Shown here one piece after another: positions 31,713-42,520 of a DNA stretch of 64,000 nt. Source of the stretch: Angiostrongylus vasorum. Taxonomy: Eukaryota; Nematoda; Chromadorea; Rhabditida; Metastrongylidae. The stretch spans positions 210,001 to 274,000 of the forward strand of contig JADANN010000200.1 of assembly GCA_018806985.1 (NCBI GenBank), read 5' to 3'. The translations under genes were made by a program, and so were the position numbers. How positions within the stretch are numbered: position 1 is the stretch's first letter; each line of letters starts with the position of its first letter. A model generated the notes under the pieces. It made no database searches, was not told where the DNA came from, and saw only the letters and a program-made list of their open reading frames with translations.

Positions 31713-33033
31713 ATTATACTTGCAAAAATGCTTTTACAGTAATGTCATTTTTTTCATAAATCATGCTTCTGTGCTGAATACGTTTATAAGCGCTCTTAAT
31801 GCTGTTGAGGCCTTAACAACATTCTTGCCGCTTACAATGAGTGAAAAGCCAGCTAACTGAAGAGTGAAGACATTTTTTGAGAAGCATGGCACAAGCGCCT
31901 CTCATATTATCAAAATTAATGCTTGATTTTTTTTACATTTTCAAAGAATCGTAGTGGTTATAAATGCAAAACAATACACACAATTTACCAAGTTCGACGC
32001 TGCTTTGAACCACTCAACCCAGAATCTCTTCGCGGTCAGCTAATTTTAACTAGGGTAATTCAGGGAAAGCTCACTCCGATCTAGCAAAAGCAGTAAATAA
32101 CTGTGATGGTGACCTTGGAGCAAAACTTCCGCGGAATTCCAGCGAGAAGCGACTCAACAAGAATCCCACGACGTTTACGGAGAAGAATATGCAGCTGAAC
32201 GGAAACGTGACATCGGGAACATTGATGACGGATTAAGGATGATGAACTGATGGGATGTGCACATTTTGCGACGAAATACCATGTAAAAAAGTCTTCATTA
32301 TGTGCAAGACAAATATGATATTAATGAACTTTGCTCTTTATTAAAATAGTCCAGATTTTTCAAGAATCATCTGGTTTTAGACTTATTTATGATTAACTGG
32401 ATCGTTTTTGATCTCATAGGACCTCTTCTATCTAGAGGACAAGGAAACCTATGTGATAACATCTGTGATAACATAAGGCCGCCAAACTTTTGATAGGGGA
32501 AAGGTACGTCATCATATAACTAGGCATTGTCAAGGGGTTCTAATGATTTCTGGGATTTGTTTACCTAAAGCTAATTTTTCGATAGAATTACTGTATTTTT
32601 ACTGTGCATGACCTTGCTGATGAATGAACTACTACTATAAATAGAACACAGGCACTTTAAGATGCGGCTTAAAACTCAAGAACACCTCTTAGGCATAAGA
32701 TTCTTAAAAGGTAGAAAATTTACGTAAACTCCTAAGTGTACGGCTACCTGATGAATCCTTTGCCGTCAAGTGATTGGATACTCTAAAGTATCCGTCTTCA
32801 CTCGTCATGCTGACTCCGAGCTCATCTATTTTTCTCCATGACGTGGGTCCGTCATCTAAGGGGAGACCGTCTTCGGATTTTTGATCCATCCGCGTATTAA
32901 AGAAGTTTGAGCTAATTTCCTGTTGGATGTGCTTAATTATGACCGAGGAATCTGATGCAATTTCCTGTTGGATATGCTTACTCATGACCGAGGAATCTGG
33001 TGCATTTGGTCGTATACCATTGCCGTAATCACT
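28453..33033 (-). CDS. Unrecognised multi-exon gene with one hydrophobic segment
   Basis: Four minus-strand exons join in compatible phase: 32724 to at most 33033, 30765-30818, 29020-29114 and 28453-28581 (stop TAA at 28453-28455). The second exon is hydrophobic (MPIATCITVLLFVTFST), with an ATG two bases after a CTTTTTCAG acceptor. The third reads KEVDLLDILRTPLILSFNRN and the last reads ERYRHRNFMSRLLHMPQEQH through to STDFTRFIK. Two readings are possible. One is a gene starting at exon 2: a 91-residue protein whose hydrophobic start would act as a signal peptide, perhaps on a trans-spliced message. The other is a longer protein starting in the first exon, with an internal membrane segment. 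No cysteines lie outside the hydrophobic part in the short form. I know no family that fits. Confidence 0.45.
29020..29114 (-). CDS. Internal exon of the unrecognised minus-strand gene
   Basis: Begins after CTGGTTTTAG and closes before GTATGC. Two bases complete an Arg codon, then 31 codons beginning STLAARKEVDLLDILRTPLI. Ends in phase 0, matching the last exon. Confidence 0.5.
29366..29665 (+). mobile_element. Old SINE1-like copy
   Basis: TTACGCAATGGTTACAAGG, then AAAAAATTGGTACCAAACGT, GTCTGTGG and GGAATCTACGGCGCATCGCT correspond to SINE1 blocks. Strongly diverged. Confidence 0.4.
29800..30310 (+). mobile_element. Two degraded SINE1-like copies
   Basis: Near 29880-29930 the block GACTGATACCAGACTTGCGC recalls the SINE1 core. 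30060-30310 has TTAGTTCGATCTCATTTCC (B-box-like), AAATTTGGTACCAGAATCGT, GATGCTTAATGGAACCG and AACGCCTAATTCG in SINE1 order. These overlap the intron between the two exons of the minus-strand gene candidate. Confidence 0.45.
30410..30660 (+). mobile_element. Degraded SINE1 fragment
   Basis: GGCTAGCGCAGTGGG (A-box-like), GGTCAGAGAATTGCTGCCAG and ACTTGTCTGGGAT match the SINE1 front. The rest is unclear. Confidence 0.4.
30765..30818 (-). CDS. Hydrophobic exon of the unrecognised minus-strand gene
   Basis: 54 bp between CTTTTTCAG and GTAAGT, both strong nematode splice signals. It encodes a run of 15-17 apolar residues. Phase 1 at the end joins the 29114 exon. Confidence 0.5.
31270..31400 (+). 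mobile_element. PLE-type terminal fragment
   Basis: GGCTCCGAAGAGGACATCGA, AACGTTAGCC and GCAACCTCGCGTAAGCTGAA follow the order of PLE right ends (hairpin motif, then the AACCTCG outer flank). No coding part nearby. Confidence 0.5.
31640..31712. repeat. ATT microsatellite
   Basis: A nearly perfect trinucleotide ATT run of about 70 bp. Confidence 0.95.
31720..32280. other. Mostly unassigned, with a SINE2-like scrap
   Basis: 32120-32175 (ATTCCAGCGAGAAGCGACTC, then AACAAGAATCCCACGACG) resembles the SINE2 body block that precedes CGACCAGCATT. The rest shows nothing. Confidence 0.3.
32724..33033 (-). CDS. Possible upstream exon with a short internal repeat
   Basis: The open frame runs from just after an in-frame TAA (33034-33036) to a GTAAAT donor at 32723 in phase 1, which fits the 30818 exon. 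It contains a duplicated unit (DSSVMSKHIQQEI and DSSVIIKHIQQEI), then PLDDGPTSWRKIDELGVSMT and SEDGYFRVSNHLTAKDSSGS. Polar and Ser-rich. The 5' limit of the exon is not defined; an ATG is at 32985. Confidence 0.4.
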
Positions 33034-33036
33034 TTA

Positions 33037-34055
33037 CCCGGACCTAGGAAGCTGTAATGGATTAAACAAGCAGTAAACGACAAAACAGTTAGCACGACTT
33101 TCTTTTGGTGTAGTTCCGCTTTGCGAAGTGGTTCAGAGTTTCATCGGGGTAAAACCACTGAGCTGACCATGTGGGTTATCATAAACGGTCCATTTCTCGT
33201 CCAATCTCACAATATGGTCAAGAAATTAGCAGTTGTGCTTTCGCAAAAGACCAACGACGAATCTCAAAATGAAGATTCCTTTGGTTGCCATTCAGTTAGT
33301 ACGACATTCATTTGTTGATCTTCTTCGACTTTTTAACATTTCTTTATACTATGGTACTATGAATCAGTTGTAAGTTGTTGTTTTGGTCAAGGTCAAGTTG
33401 TTTTACAAGTTCCCGAATAGTTGTGCGTCCATTTAGTCGTAAGAAAACCTTCAATTCACCGTCATCAACAGTAGAATTGCGTCCCCGATGTCCCCCCACC
33501 TTCATGATCGAATTCGCCGCAACTTTCTACGGTGCCTTCGTTAACACTATTTTACCTCCTTACCAATCCAATGTTTAGGAACGTTTACGCTGTAGATGTC
33601 CGAGTTTCAATTCATAAAACCAGATTTGCCAAAATTCCCTTTCTATACCTGAAACTCTTACCTTTAAAATTTGCCAAAAAATACTACATTTATTACTTTT
33701 CAACCATACAGAGTAAAGGTGCATAAAATGATCTCTTCAGCGTTGCATGGGAGCACAGCATTAAAAAAAACTTTTAGTAAAACTGGCACAAGAAAGGCGA
33801 AATGACGAATCCGATATTGATTTCCGAATGGACTTATATTACTTAGTGAAGTGATATATATCACTTTGTTTTGAAGGAAAGGCAAAGTTGACGATTAAGG
33901 TAAAAATACTGACTACCAAATCTGACCAAAAAACACTCGAATTGAAAAGAAAGGTGCTTTAGATCCGTTGAAATGATAAGGGTGGGTGAGTCAGAGTATA
34001 CTAACAAACCTGCTATTAGATGGCGTTTGACGTCGATTATACAAATATAAGCAGT
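33037..34055. other. Intergenic, unassigned
   Basis: Only short frames (for example 33121-33318 plus) without domain or splice support. Confidence 0.4.
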
Positions 34056-34059
34056 AAAT

Positions 34060-34310
34060 AGGGCGGTGTGGCGCAGTGGTTGGAGGCGTCTTGCAATACA
34101 CAAGGAATCGATTTCCTCGTCCATGGCCCACCAAGCCTTCCATTCCTCTGGGGTCGGCAAATTGGTACCAGACTTGTCTGGGAGGATAGCAGCACTGGCT
34201 CGATAATGCATTCAATCACCTCCAAACGACGCTTGATGAAGTCGAATGCATGGCGCATCCCTCAGGGGATAGATCAACGCCGATAGCTTTATCCTTTATT
34301 CTTTTAAGCA
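34060..34310 (+). mobile_element. SINE1 copy with internal deletion
   Basis: TGTGGCGCAGTGGTTGGAGG (A box), GGAATCGATTTCC (B-box-like), AATTGGTACCAGACTTGTCT and GGAGGATAGCAGCACTGGCT, then a jump to ATGCATTCAATCACCTCC. The CACCGCGAGTCATTG block is missing. Tail TTTATCCTTTATTC. Confidence 0.83.
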
Positions 34311-34402
34311 ATGAATCCACTTATTATTTGAACACATTGGAAAAAAAGACTTCGATTTTCACTGGAATTTACGAAGAAACGGCTTAAAGTTCTGTTAAAT
34401 TC

Positions 34403-34501
34403 AATATGTATCCTTGCTTTGATAAGCTTACACGAGTTGATAGGAAAAAAAATTGAGGATCAATCTCGTGTAAGCTTATCAAAGAAAGAACACATATTGA
34501 T
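34403..34501. repeat. Near-perfect palindrome flanking a PLE
   Basis: CTTTGATAAGCTTACACGAG is followed after about 27 bp by its exact reverse complement. The arms extend imperfectly to about 36 bp (TCAATATGT versus ACATATTGA). The inner sequence matches the CTCGTGTAAGCT outer flank of PLE ends. Confidence 0.8.
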
Positions 34502-34509
34502 TAATCCTA

Positions 34510-35607
34510 CGACTGACTTTCTATTAACCTCGGCATTGATCAAGTAATTCTTCGTATTCTTGTTGAGCAAACGGTTATTTTTAATTAAAAGAGGTGTTAT
34601 TTTTATTCTTTATTCACGAATGAACTGACGTTTCGGCGGATTTCGCCTTCCTCAAAGCATGGAAAGGTCCAGTTGGCAACAATCTATTCAGCCAAACACC
34701 TCCATAACCAAACAGAGAAAACGCTAAAACCAAGATTTCAATCACATTGAACACAGAAAAGCTTCTTTGCACACTCACAGCTAACACGGTTAGCCTTGAA
34801 TTTCCTTGCACATTATTTGTTCTACTGTGACCTGTTTCATACTTTGAGTGCTCTTAGGCGCCAGCTAGTTCGTAACCGCATATATTACCGTCTATGTGCA
34901 AGCAAAATTGCACAATTTGCCCTAATGGTGGAGACGGTGATTGCATGAGCTCGGGTGCAGTTTATCTATCTCTTGTAAAGCGTGCGGGGGAGAATACGTT
35001 GGCGAAACGGGTAGACCACTCTGCGTGCGCATAAAAGAACACCTAGTCGGTAAACGTAAACCAAATACCACACTAGGCACGCATAGGATACAGAGACATA
35101 ACGGGGAGGACTTTGAAGTACGTGTCACGATCCTCGCACAGCAATCGAGAACATGAACGCGCAAAACTCGAGGCGTTCTGGATCAATTCCAGAAATCAGA
35201 AAATGAACCGCAGGGAAGAATGCCTCATTATTACGCGTGATATTAAGCAGTATATAATCCTGTTATTCTGATGGGAGAGGCACATTGCGCTCCCATGTGA
35301 ATTCTGTGCGGTTGGCCTCCACCCGACATACTCAGTGGAAGCCTCATAGAAAGCGGTGATTGTGCAAAGCTGTGTTCAATGTGATTGAAATCTTGGTTCA
35401 GCGTTTTCTCTGTTTGGTTATGGAGGTGTTTGGCCGAATAGGTTGCTGTCAACTTGACCTTTCCAGGCTATGAGGAAGGCGAAATCCGCCGAAAGGTCAG
35501 TTTATTCGTGAATAAAGAATAAAAATAACACCTCGTGTTTGCTCAACAAGAATACGAAGAATTACATACTGATTAGTAGTACCGAGGTTAAAGGAAAGCC
35601 GGTTTTG
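34510..35607 (+). mobile_element. Penelope-like element, RT deleted
   Basis: The ends are inverted repeats: TAACCTCGGCATTGATCAAG and TTCTTCGTATTCTTGTTGAG on the left, with the reverse on the right at about 35545-35600. Hairpin motifs at 34625-34655 (minus sense) and 35466-35500 (plus sense). Only the GIY-YIG half survives. Same subfamily as the intron 1 element at 9099, with longer ends. Confidence 0.83.
34860..35200 (+). pseudogene. PLE GIY-YIG endonuclease
   Basis: The 34941-35156 frame reads CKACGGEYVGETGRPLCVRI and KEHLVGKRK, then GTHRIQRHNGEDFEVRVTIL. Upstream RQLVRNR and CIICPNGGDGDC-like sequence is in another frame. YVG replaces YIG. The nuclease core looks nearly intact but lacks a start and the RT partner. 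Confidence 0.75.
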
Positions 35608-36425
35608 AAATATTCGATTAAGCTCGTTTAAAAAATAGCCTCTGCGTCAAACATTGAAAACCGTATTTTACTCCTTCAACAAAGCGTATTTTATTTGGTT
35701 AGCTTCACTGTGAATAAATTATTACGCTTATCAGAGTCTGTAAAAGTTCAATGGAAGGTCGTTTTTTTATCGTCTTAACTTTAATCCATAATTGAAGAGC
35801 AGTTTTGCATTGAAAAACGGAAAAAATAATTAATAGTCGCTTCACAGACATTCTTCACACCGTCCTAGGCGACATCTAACTACTACGCCGACCAGTCACA
35901 CATTAGAATATGCAACCGTACCTTATTGGTGCAAGAAAGAATGCTTATAAAATATTGAGGACAACAGTTTAGGACTTTGAACAGCATTAGGTATCACCAT
36001 AGGGCAGTAACGGTGAAATCTAAGCGTCTGCACTGAAAGTAGACAAAATATTCAATTATTAGAGCACAAATAGGTTCACACACGATTGACTCGAAGATCT
36101 GCTGGCATCCCTTCTCAGTGATATCTGGACTGCTAATAGATTGCGATTTACCTTGAAATCTTAAGACGGCCTAACCAAAACATTTTAAAAGCTTTACCAC
36201 AGACAGACGGTTATATCAAAGAATCAAAGGGAAGCTTAGTTCCTTCACACTACAACTATTCCTAGGCGATGATGATTCTAGCTTTGACAACACAGTGATC
36301 GCCCAAAGAAAATCTGGCACTTCCAAACTAGGCAACTACTGCTCAACATTCAACAGTATTAATTTTGTTCGCCCACGTATTGCACTCACTTTATCAACAT
36401 AACATATTAACGGCAACATGTTTTG
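35608..36425. other. Intergenic, unassigned
   Basis: AT-rich. No gene or recognised repeat. Confidence 0.45.
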
Positions 36426-36429
36426 AAAG

Positions 36430-36720
36430 AGAGAAGGAGCGTAACTTAATGGTTATAGGGGGTGCTCTGCAATACTCAGGTGGTCAGAGTTTCGATCCTG
36501 TCCTCCATACTCATGAAGCCTTTCATTTTTTCAGTGATCGGCAAAGTGGTGCCAGACTTGTCTGAAAGGGTAGTAGCACTGCCTTGATACATTTGGAGGC
36601 TACGGCGAGACAATTTAGTGGTAGATATGAATTGAACAATCTCTAACGATGATTTATGAAGTCGAATGCGTGACGCATCCCTCAGTAAATGATCAACGCA
36701 GGACGATTCATTAATCGTCC
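36430..36720 (+). mobile_element. Diverged SINE1 copy
   Basis: ACTTAATGGTTATAGGGG (A-box region), GAGTTTCGATCCTGTCC (B-box-like), GTGGTGCCAGACTTGTCTGA and GAAGTCGAATGCGTGACGCA, then TGATCAACGCAGG. Confidence 0.7.
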
Positions 36721-36894
36721 TATTTTTATTTTCAAATTCTATTGAAATGAAATACCAGGTGCCAATAAATTCAATCGATCAGCAATAAAAGTTGTCACTT
36801 AAAGTTTCGTGAGCTTGCTAGATGCTAGTTCATCAATAGCTTTCGTTGAACCTCAGAAATGCTATGAGAGTTATCGAAGAGCTTGACACATGGT

Positions 36895-36960
36895 ACTTAT
36901 TATTATTATTACTGTTATTATTATTATTGTTATTATTATTATTGTTATTATTATTATTTA
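36895..36960. repeat. ATT/ATTGTT microsatellite
   Basis: A run of TTA units interrupted every 9-12 bp by a G or C substitution. Confidence 0.9.
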
Positions 36961-38105
36961 GATAGCTACAATTTCAAGATACGCGAAACGCAACTGCAGG
37001 ATATATGCTGTAATAGCCGCATGATCGGCTTTTCCACCGTACAAAGCCAACAAAAGGTACCATCGCCAGTAAGTAGGTTAGTGGTATCACAGTTATCTGC
37101 GAAAGGCCAACTCGACCAACGTTCACAATGTTCATAGAGAAGACATAGTACACAATTGCTAGCTGCACTCATAGCCAAGTCCGAGAACCTTCGCGGATGA
37201 TGAATTTAGAATAATGAACTGAATAAAGGAAGCATTTAGATCTATCGACATGTGAGAATGGCTTATTTGAATGTCAACGATCTACGAAAATTAATCGTTA
37301 TAATGAATGAATGAATTACCGGCAATACACACCTAGTCTTTGGTCTGATCCCGCCCCATGCACACCTCCCATTCTCCCGATTAGGCCAATTAATAGTAAA
37401 GTATTTAGAAGGATAGAAAAAGTTTACTTGCTAATTTGATTACTATCAGCAGGCAAAATTATTTGACAGCTCAATTGCGAATTAAATCATCTCTACGAAT
37501 GCGGTCAAATTCATGCCGAATTTTTTGGAAGTTCATTAACGTCGAACTATTTATCCCTTATCCGTTATTATAGCTCTTAGAGTAGCAATAGTAAAAACTA
37601 TAATAGTAATAGGTGTGTTTAATGTCTATCTCGTAATTTCACCTATATGGCGCAAAAAATGACCAATGGCGCTAAAAATTTGGATGGAAGGACGATCTAC
37701 ACAAAAACTAATGCAATCCTTGTACCGCTTCTATAAAAACAACAAAGCTGAACACCTTCCATTGAATTTAACTAGTGCCACTACCCTGCCCTTATTATGT
37801 TTTAGTGGAGTATATAAAATAAGCGAAGTCAGTCAGTGCAGCAAAAGGAGATCCAATGAAGACGTTACCAGGTCTAACTGGCTCAGAAGCTTTAATAAAG
37901 CAGTGTCACATTTACTGAAAACTTTTTTTTCTCCAAATTAATCTTTCCCTTTTCTTGCGTTCATTTTTTTTCGGAAATCATGGAATTTGCACAATAGTAG
38001 GAACGAAGTTCTATATGAGCAAACATTTTTTAGTCCTGTCGTTTGCTACGACTTACTGACACTGCAAGCATAAGGCTACTTTTTTCCCAAGACCGACTTT
38101 TTATT
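36961..38105. other. Intergenic, unassigned
   Basis: The open frame at 37666-37941 has no recognisable domain. No matches to the repeat families described here. Confidence 0.4.
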
Positions 38106-38109
38106 AATC

Positions 38110-38400
38110 TCACCATTGACTGATAATCACACCGTATCTCAGGTTGATTCTATGACCTGGCCCAGTAACATTCGTCGCCCTGTACGGCTGCACTCCACCA
38201 ATTAACTTACAACGAATAAAACGGTGGGTGTTCAAAAGAAGGTGTTTATTACGCGAATGCAAATTTATGTGTTAAGTCTTATCTGATAAGGTTATGAAAA
38301 TATTTGGTTAAGCAGACTACATGTCAATCTGACCTTTCCAGGCTCTGAAGAAGGCGAAACCGCCGAAATGTCAGCCTTTGTGTGCTAGTTTTTTTTATTC
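38110..38400 (+). mobile_element. PLE right-end fragment
   Basis: Matches 22080-22340 in order: ATCTCAGGTTGATTCTATGA, TTATTACGCGAATGCAAATT, TATTTGGTTAAGCAGACTAC, and the hairpin motif at 38345-38372. No coding sequence. Confidence 0.72.
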
Positions 38401-38569
38401 CCAACTTCATGTCGTTGTCGAAATTACAGAATAGTGGGAGTAGGTATGCGAATAAAGCGCAGAGGCTGGAGAAGCCGTGCCGTACAAAACTATACCCACT
38501 GGTTTGACTCTGCTTCGAAGCAACAAGGGGCTTTAATCCTTTGGGGTCGGCTAATTATTACCACATGGG

Positions 38570-38900
38570 ACGGATAGCACAATGGTAGTGATGCCGATTA
38601 CCACAAGTATGGGGATGGTTAGAGCCGCGAAATTGGTACTAGACTTCTCCGGAGAAAAAGTCTCTCTCTGCAATCCAACTGGGGACGCTCTACTCCGATT
38701 ACCTCAGAACTCCAGTGAGAATAGACTCGACCAGCGTTTTACGATATTCATGACGAAGTGAAAAAAAACCAAGCAGCACGGAAGCCTCACGTAAAGTTGA
38801 AAGACCCTAGTGGACGATGGATGAGAGAAAATGAATCGATTGTGAAAAGTGTTGGAATCCACACAGTAGATATGAAGAGGGTCGTATAAAAAACTAGAAA
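38570..38900 (+). mobile_element. SINE2 copy
   Basis: GGATAGCACAATGGTAGTGA (A-box-like), GGTACTAGACTTCTCCGG, CTCTGCAATCCAACTGGGG, GACTCGACCAGCG, GTGTTGGAATCCACACAGTA and GTCGTATAAAAAAC. The B box (GGTTAGAGCC) is mutated. Confidence 0.75.
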
Positions 38901-39469
38901 AAAATATTGATACCATACCTGTTTGGAAGGAGTGTCGCTGATTCGCAATCGTCAGCAACGTGATAAAGACCAGAAAAGCTCTAGCAGAGTTATCTAAGAA
39001 ATTTAGGAAAACTCGACCAGCCTCGTACGGCATCCGTTTAGGTGACAAAGCCTTGGAATGTCAGTGGTGGACGTGAATTGGAAAACATTCATGAGTGTCG
39101 GATACAACTTTGGTGACATGGCTGGGAGACACAGTGGCTGTAACAAAGAGTCGTACAATTAAAAGAGTACTATAAATGCAACATTTTGCTAAAAGCGTGC
39201 ACTCAGTACATTTAAATGGTCCATCTTCACATGCCTTGCGGGTTTCAGAACTTCTATTCGTTTTCTTGTCTTGAAACCGTCACCGCTTCAGTGTGTCTTG
39301 CTTGTGGGCTTAGAGCTGTCATGTACAATTTCTAATCTTAAGAAGGCTCTCTTCTGTGACAAATATTCTTTAAAGACAACGACGAATTTTTTTTTACAAT
39401 GTTTTATATAGTAGCAGTAACACTGTGATTCTTAGAATATTTTTTTTCTTTTTGATGAAGATATGGTGA

Positions 39470-39690
39470 AACCCTAGCATGACTTTCCCAGGATCCCTGG
39501 GAGAATCGACTGGACCAACATTTTATGGCCTTCGGGACGGAAATTAAGGATGCTCAAGGCGCAGCCGAATTCATACCCGAATAGTTCGAAGGTTTTCGTG
39601 GATGATAGATCGAAGAAAACGTATCGGATGAAAGAAGGGCTGGGATCCGCACAATACCTGATGTCGAAGAGAGTAAAAGATTCAGCCTTT
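39470..39690 (+). mobile_element. SINE2 3' body fragment
   Basis: GATCCCTGGGAGAATCGACT, GGACCAACATTTTATGGCCT and GCTGGGATCCGCACAATACC follow the SINE2 3' half. The tRNA-like head is absent. Confidence 0.65.
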
Positions 39691-40490
39691 CGTACTCGTT
39701 GGGAGGCTTCCTTCTTCACAACGGCAGAATAGAAGTTTGGTGATTGCTTTGATACTTGGATCGTTCATCTTCACGATTGGTATGAATGCCAGCATGTTGC
39801 AAAAAACTGGAACGAAGAATGTTCTCTTGAAGGAACTGCGTTGAGTCCTTATCAGATCGTCACCACAAGCAGTCATTGGAACACGGAACTTGTGTGTCGG
39901 AAAGAGGCCGATTACCTCACGTCTAGATTTCATCCAGGACGGTAGGCGTTCTTCGTAATGGGTTCCCAATAGGAGATGTTGAACCCACTCTCAATATTTT
40001 CTAATTCTCGATTAATTGGACAAAACGCATTCAAAGGGAATCGACGTCGACGTGGAATCTCGGTTAACATGAATGTCATTCCATTGCCGTTTCGGCAAAT
40101 TCCTAGATTTTTGGTATAGGAAGCTAAGGTCTATTCTCGTTTCTGGCGGAGTTTAGAATTACAGAAGTCAGAGAATTCACAAGAGATCACGAACATGGAA
40201 ACGAACACTAAGGACAAAACCTAGGAAAAGTATTGACTACACTTGTCAAGGTTTAATAAAAGTCAGTTTCTAAGATATTACTACGCTATTTGCCAGCTAA
40301 TAGTCCACCAATTGCTATAGGATGCTCTACCATCATGAAAGCAGATCGGCAGATCATAATGGAGGGCAGTGGATCAACATACAATATAAAAGGATACCGC
40401 GGAAAGAAGTTGCTTCATTGGAGCGGTTGTCCGCACCACTGGTTTCGACGTAATGGAACTACGAAAACCGCTTATGGTGAGGACGACCAC
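39691..40490. other. Intergenic, unassigned
   Basis: No supported gene or repeat. Confidence 0.4.
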
Positions 40491-40493
40491 CTT

Positions 40494-40620
40494 TAGACCA
40501 TCGACTCGAATCATCGGCTTTGAAGAAAATGAAGAAGATGAAGGCATCGGAACTTTAGCCAAATAGAAGTTGTTTGTCAACTGCGTGTTAGCTTATCCCA
40601 AAAAATGTCTTTTCAATAAA
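40494..40620 (+). mobile_element. PLE-type terminal fragment
   Basis: GGCTTTGAAGAAAATGAAGA, CATCGGAACTTTAGCC and AACTGCGTGTTAGCTTATCC resemble the hairpin motif and outer flank of the 31270 fragment. Confidence 0.45.
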
Positions 40621-40799
40621 CCTGGGTATAGCTTGTTCACAAATAAACAAGCATTCTTTACTGTATTATTTGTCATTGTATTTGTTTGTATTTGTCAAAA
40701 TGTCATAACTTTCTCCAAACAAAACTCTTCAATCAAAGTAAAAACCATTTGAATTTACACAATTTTGCCAACAAGAACCAAGTTTATTTACTCCAATTG

Positions 40800-41780
40800 C
40801 ATAAAATTCTAGAGTTCTGGAGGTGACTAATTCGCTGAAAGCATTTTTTTGCGTTATTGTGGTTGGTGAAGCATTTCTCGCGCAGGAAGTTGTCAAGGTG
40901 CTTGAATAAATGATAGTCAGTAGGAGAGAGGTTTAATAAATATGGGCGATGAGGCAAAGTTTCGTATCCCTACTCGTTCAAATTCTGCAGCGCCGGTTCC
41001 GCAATGTGAGGTCCGGCGTTGTCGTGAAGAAGGATTGGTCCTTTTCTGTTGACCAATGTCGGTCGTCATTGTTGGAGCTTACGATGCATTTCGCCGATTT
41101 GTTGGCATTACTTCTCTGCCATAGTCGTTTCGCTCGGATTCAAAAAGCTGTGATGAATCAGCCAAGCTGCAGACGAAAAAGCAGTCACCGTAACCTTTCT
41201 TGGTGCAATTTAGGCCTTCGGAAGTGCTTTGGATCCTGGTCGCAATCCAGCCATTTAGCTGATCGTTGCCGGTCGTCGTACAGAATCCACTTCTCGTCGC
41301 ACGTCACAATTCGACCATGAAAAGGGATCATTTTTTGTTGCGCAGAATAAGTACAGACAACACCTAAAAAAAGGCGATTTTTTTTATTACCGTTTAATTC
41401 GTGCGGCACCCACTTGTCGAGAATTTTTTTGTTTTTCCTATGCGATTCAAGTGAGTGGAAATTGTTTCCCCTGCTTACGCCGAGCTATTCTGCAAGCTCT
41501 TGAACGGTTGTTCACGTGTTTGCTTCCACCAGTGCCTCCATTTCGTCGTCGTCAAATTCATTAGGGCGCCCGCTGCCTTCTTCACCTTCGAGGTCGAAAT
41601 CACCAGATCAGAATTTCCGGAACCATGTTATCACTGCTGATTCACCAACACTGCCTTCATTCCAAAATTCATTCGTTTCGAGCCGTCTCTGTTGCGCTTC
41701 GACAGGGTTTGAACTGATTAAAAAATTTTGCGAAAAATCATTTTCGACGTCTAAAACTGCAAAGTTCAAAATTGGTAAAG
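40800..41780 (-). pseudogene. Decayed mariner transposase, minus strand
   Basis: Minus-strand translation over this interval follows the mariner order. An N-terminal helix-turn-helix part comes first (41450-41750, with EGEEGSGRPNEFDDDEMEAL-like sequence), then KWVPHELN near 41400, TCDEKWILYDDRQRSAKWLD and DPKHFRRPKLHQ (41185-41320). Degenerate sequence resembling SPTDYHLFKHLDNFLREKCF ends the protein near 40850-40950. The first catalytic Asp (in DEKW) is present; the usual preceding Gly is Cys. Several stops and shifts inactivate it. I could not find convincing terminal inverted repeats or TA duplications. Confidence 0.85.
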
Positions 41781-42103
41781 GTTTAACTTTTGATAAAATA
41801 TAAGGAGATTTGGAAGAGCATAAATCAGTTTTTTAGTTATACATAGTAATGCAAGGTGCAAAGAATATTCTCTTGGCAAAATATACATTAAAAGAGTAAG
41901 GGTTTTGAAATACTCATTTATTTGTGAAGAGCCTAATAGTTTCCAACTCATTAAACACATTAGTGGTCAGGAAATCAGTCAGTTGTCGCAAAAGAACAAG
42001 CTTCGGGCGATGTAGGCCATTGACTCGGAGCATCGCGGATACGAAGATGAACGTAAAGGGTTTTACTCTGAGGAACACTTCTAAAACACCGTAATTACTT
42101 GAT

Positions 42104-42520
42104 ACATGATACTTGAACGGCTCGTCCTCACTAGTTGTGCGGGCCCCCAGCATAATCACCATTTTTCGGAGATTTGCTGGATAAGCCATTGTGGTTTCTT
42201 GGGATCCCGAGGACAGGCTGGCCAAAGTCTGCCCCAGGTCGTCGCCACGACAGGCACTCGCAGCCCTTGTGGATCAGCGGGAGATTTACCGCCATTCGAC
42301 CTTGATACCAAGACCGTGGCGGATCCTGGTATTGGTTTTGCTCTTATCTAGGCTTCCCGATGGAAACGCCGGACCCCTTCTCAGCTTGAAAGACCTTGCC
42401 GGGGAGACGAATCCCTCCGCTGTATTTTGCAGTGCGACACCCAGGAACACCTTCCAGTCACGAAGAGGCGGCAAACCGTTGGGAGGAACTCTATAATTAC
42501 GATGTAAAAGTGAATTCTAA
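42104..42520 (+). mobile_element. R1 repeat, copy c
   Basis: CTCGTCCTCACTAGTTGTGC, GGCCAAAGTCTGCCCCAGGT, CGCAGCCCTTGTGGATCAG, CCGGACCCCTTCTCAGCTTG, GCGACACCCAGGAACACCTT and GAGGCGGCAAACCGTTGGGA. The longest plus-strand frame through it is 101 codons (42191-42496), and a comparable frame exists in copy b. Confidence 0.75.

Noticed and set aside
31574..31759. Tyr-rich 61-codon open frame
   Set aside because: It is a translation of an ATT microsatellite.
39474..39719. Minus-strand 81-codon frame resembling frames at 7954 and 47936
   Set aside because: The likeness comes from shared SINE2 sequence read backwards, not from a gene family.
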